Source of the DNA: Marinomonas maritima
GTDB lineage: Bacteria > Pseudomonadota > Gammaproteobacteria > Pseudomonadales > Marinomonadaceae
Direction: 5' to 3'
Assembly: GCF_024435075.2 (NCBI RefSeq)
Contig: NZ_JAMZEG020000003.1
Span: 62,001-126,000, forward strand
DNA: 64,000 nt
Shown here: positions 63,437 to 64,000 of the stretch, one piece after another
Position numbering within the stretch: position 1 is the first letter of the stretch
Layout: every line of letters starts with the position of its first letter
The notes under the pieces: generated by a model
What the model saw: the letters and a program-made list of their open reading frames with translations, nothing else
What the model was told of the DNA's origin: nothing
The model's database searches: none
Position numbers and translations under genes: made by a program

Positions 63437-64000
63437 CTACCCTTTTGTCATTGCCGTAACCAAAGCTTCTAAGCTCTGATCAATAGTAAAACTCTCAGTA
63501 AGAGACTGCTGGAGAAATTTTCGGATCTCAGGCATCTGAATAATAGCCTGATCTAGGTCTGGATCGCTGCCTCTTGCATATGCACCAACCGAAATAAGAT
63601 CTTGATTCTGCTGAAATTTAGAATAAAGCTGCTTCACTCTCATTGCACCATACAAATGATCTTCACTTACTATGTGTGGCATAGCTCGAGAGATTGAGGC
63701 TTCAATATCGATGGCTGGATAATGCCCTTCTTCTGCTAGACGCCGAGACAAAACAATGTGACCATCAAGAATCGCCCTAGAGGCATCCGCGATCGGGTCT
63801 TGCTGATCATCGCCTTCGGTTAATACCGTGTAAAACGCCGTTACCGAACCACTACCTTCACAGCCGTTACCGGCACGCTCCACCAGCTGAGGAAGTTTTG
63901 AAAATACAGAAGGTGGATAACCTTTTGTTGCTGGAGGCTCACCTACCGACAACGCTATTTCACGTTGTGCTTGAGCATAGCGAGTAAGAGAGTCCATCAA
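63437..64000 (-). CDS. fliI: Flagellum-specific ATPase FliI (5' part beyond window)
   Basis: Only the C-terminal ~187 residues are inside the window and the frame continues past the right edge. The visible part has LMDSLTRYAQAQREIALSVG, GEPPATKGYPPSVFSKLPQL and the beta-subunit-like DGHIVLSRRLAEEGHYPAID. These identify the FliI ATPase of the export apparatus. Confidence 0.95.
   Translation of the reverse strand: MMDSLTRYAQAQREIALSVGEPPATKGYPPSVFSKLPQLVERAGNGCEGSGSVTAFYTVLTEGDDQQDPIADASRAILDGHIVLSRRLAEEGHYPAIDIEASISRAMPHIVSEDHLYGAMRVKQLYSKFQQNQDLISVGAYARGSDPDLDQAIIQMPEIRKFLQQSLTESFTIDQSLEALVTAMTKG

Overview
The window reads as chromosome of a marine, polarly flagellated gammaproteobacterium of the Oceanospirillales type. 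Marinomonas is my best guess, but this is inferred from protein resemblance and gene order and no search was run. Coding density is high. I see no rRNA, tRNA, insertion sequence, prophage or CRISPR array.

Left part (1-34.4 kb), housekeeping and regulation. A cobyrinate a,c-diamide synthase gene is cut by the left edge and is preceded by a chelatase-type AAA+/VWA protein, both on the minus strand. Next come a two-gene signalling operon (REC-GGDEF-EAL protein plus hybrid kinase), two LysR regulators, a GloA2-like VOC protein, a 2-Cys peroxiredoxin with a CGFS glutaredoxin, argF, metR, an RstAB-like two-component pair, a DUF1499 protein, rluB, the yciO/rnm/yciB/yciI group, a selenoprotein-W-like protein, ppiA overlapping mnmC, cysE, yheU-ligA, zipA, and a complete cytochrome c maturation operon ccmABCDEFGHI. 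That operon includes a 59-codon ccmD.

Right part (34.5-64 kb), motility. Two plus-strand genes (a FliK-like protein and a free FlhB C-terminal-domain protein) sit behind a good sigma-28 promoter. The rest is one unbroken minus-strand run. In transcription order it is fliI (partial), fliJ, two large unrecognised genes, hsbA, hsbR, fliK-L-M-N-O-P-Q-R, flhB-A-F, fliA, cheY-Z-A-B, motC-D, parC, parP, cheW and a DUF2802 gene. A near-consensus sigma-54 promoter lies in the 45-bp gap in front of fliK, so the secretion/C-ring block probably has its own class-II start. The genes together encode the export gate, the switch complex, the number/placement GTPase FlhF, the flagellar sigma factor, the chemotaxis core, a second stator pair and the polar array-positioning pair ParC/ParP.

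The most interesting points are the following. (i) An unusual signalling island between fliJ and fliK has an HsbA/HsbR partner switch with no HptB beside it, plus a PAS-containing membrane protein and a 628-residue protein of unknown family. (ii) flhG/fleN is missing between flhF and fliA. (iii) Both smc (next to zipA-ligA) and scpAB (between yciO and rluB) are missing from their usual neighbourhoods. (iv) A ~39-copy hexanucleotide repeat in parP encodes a long Glu-Pro rod. (v) CheA carries a four-fold acidic repeat.
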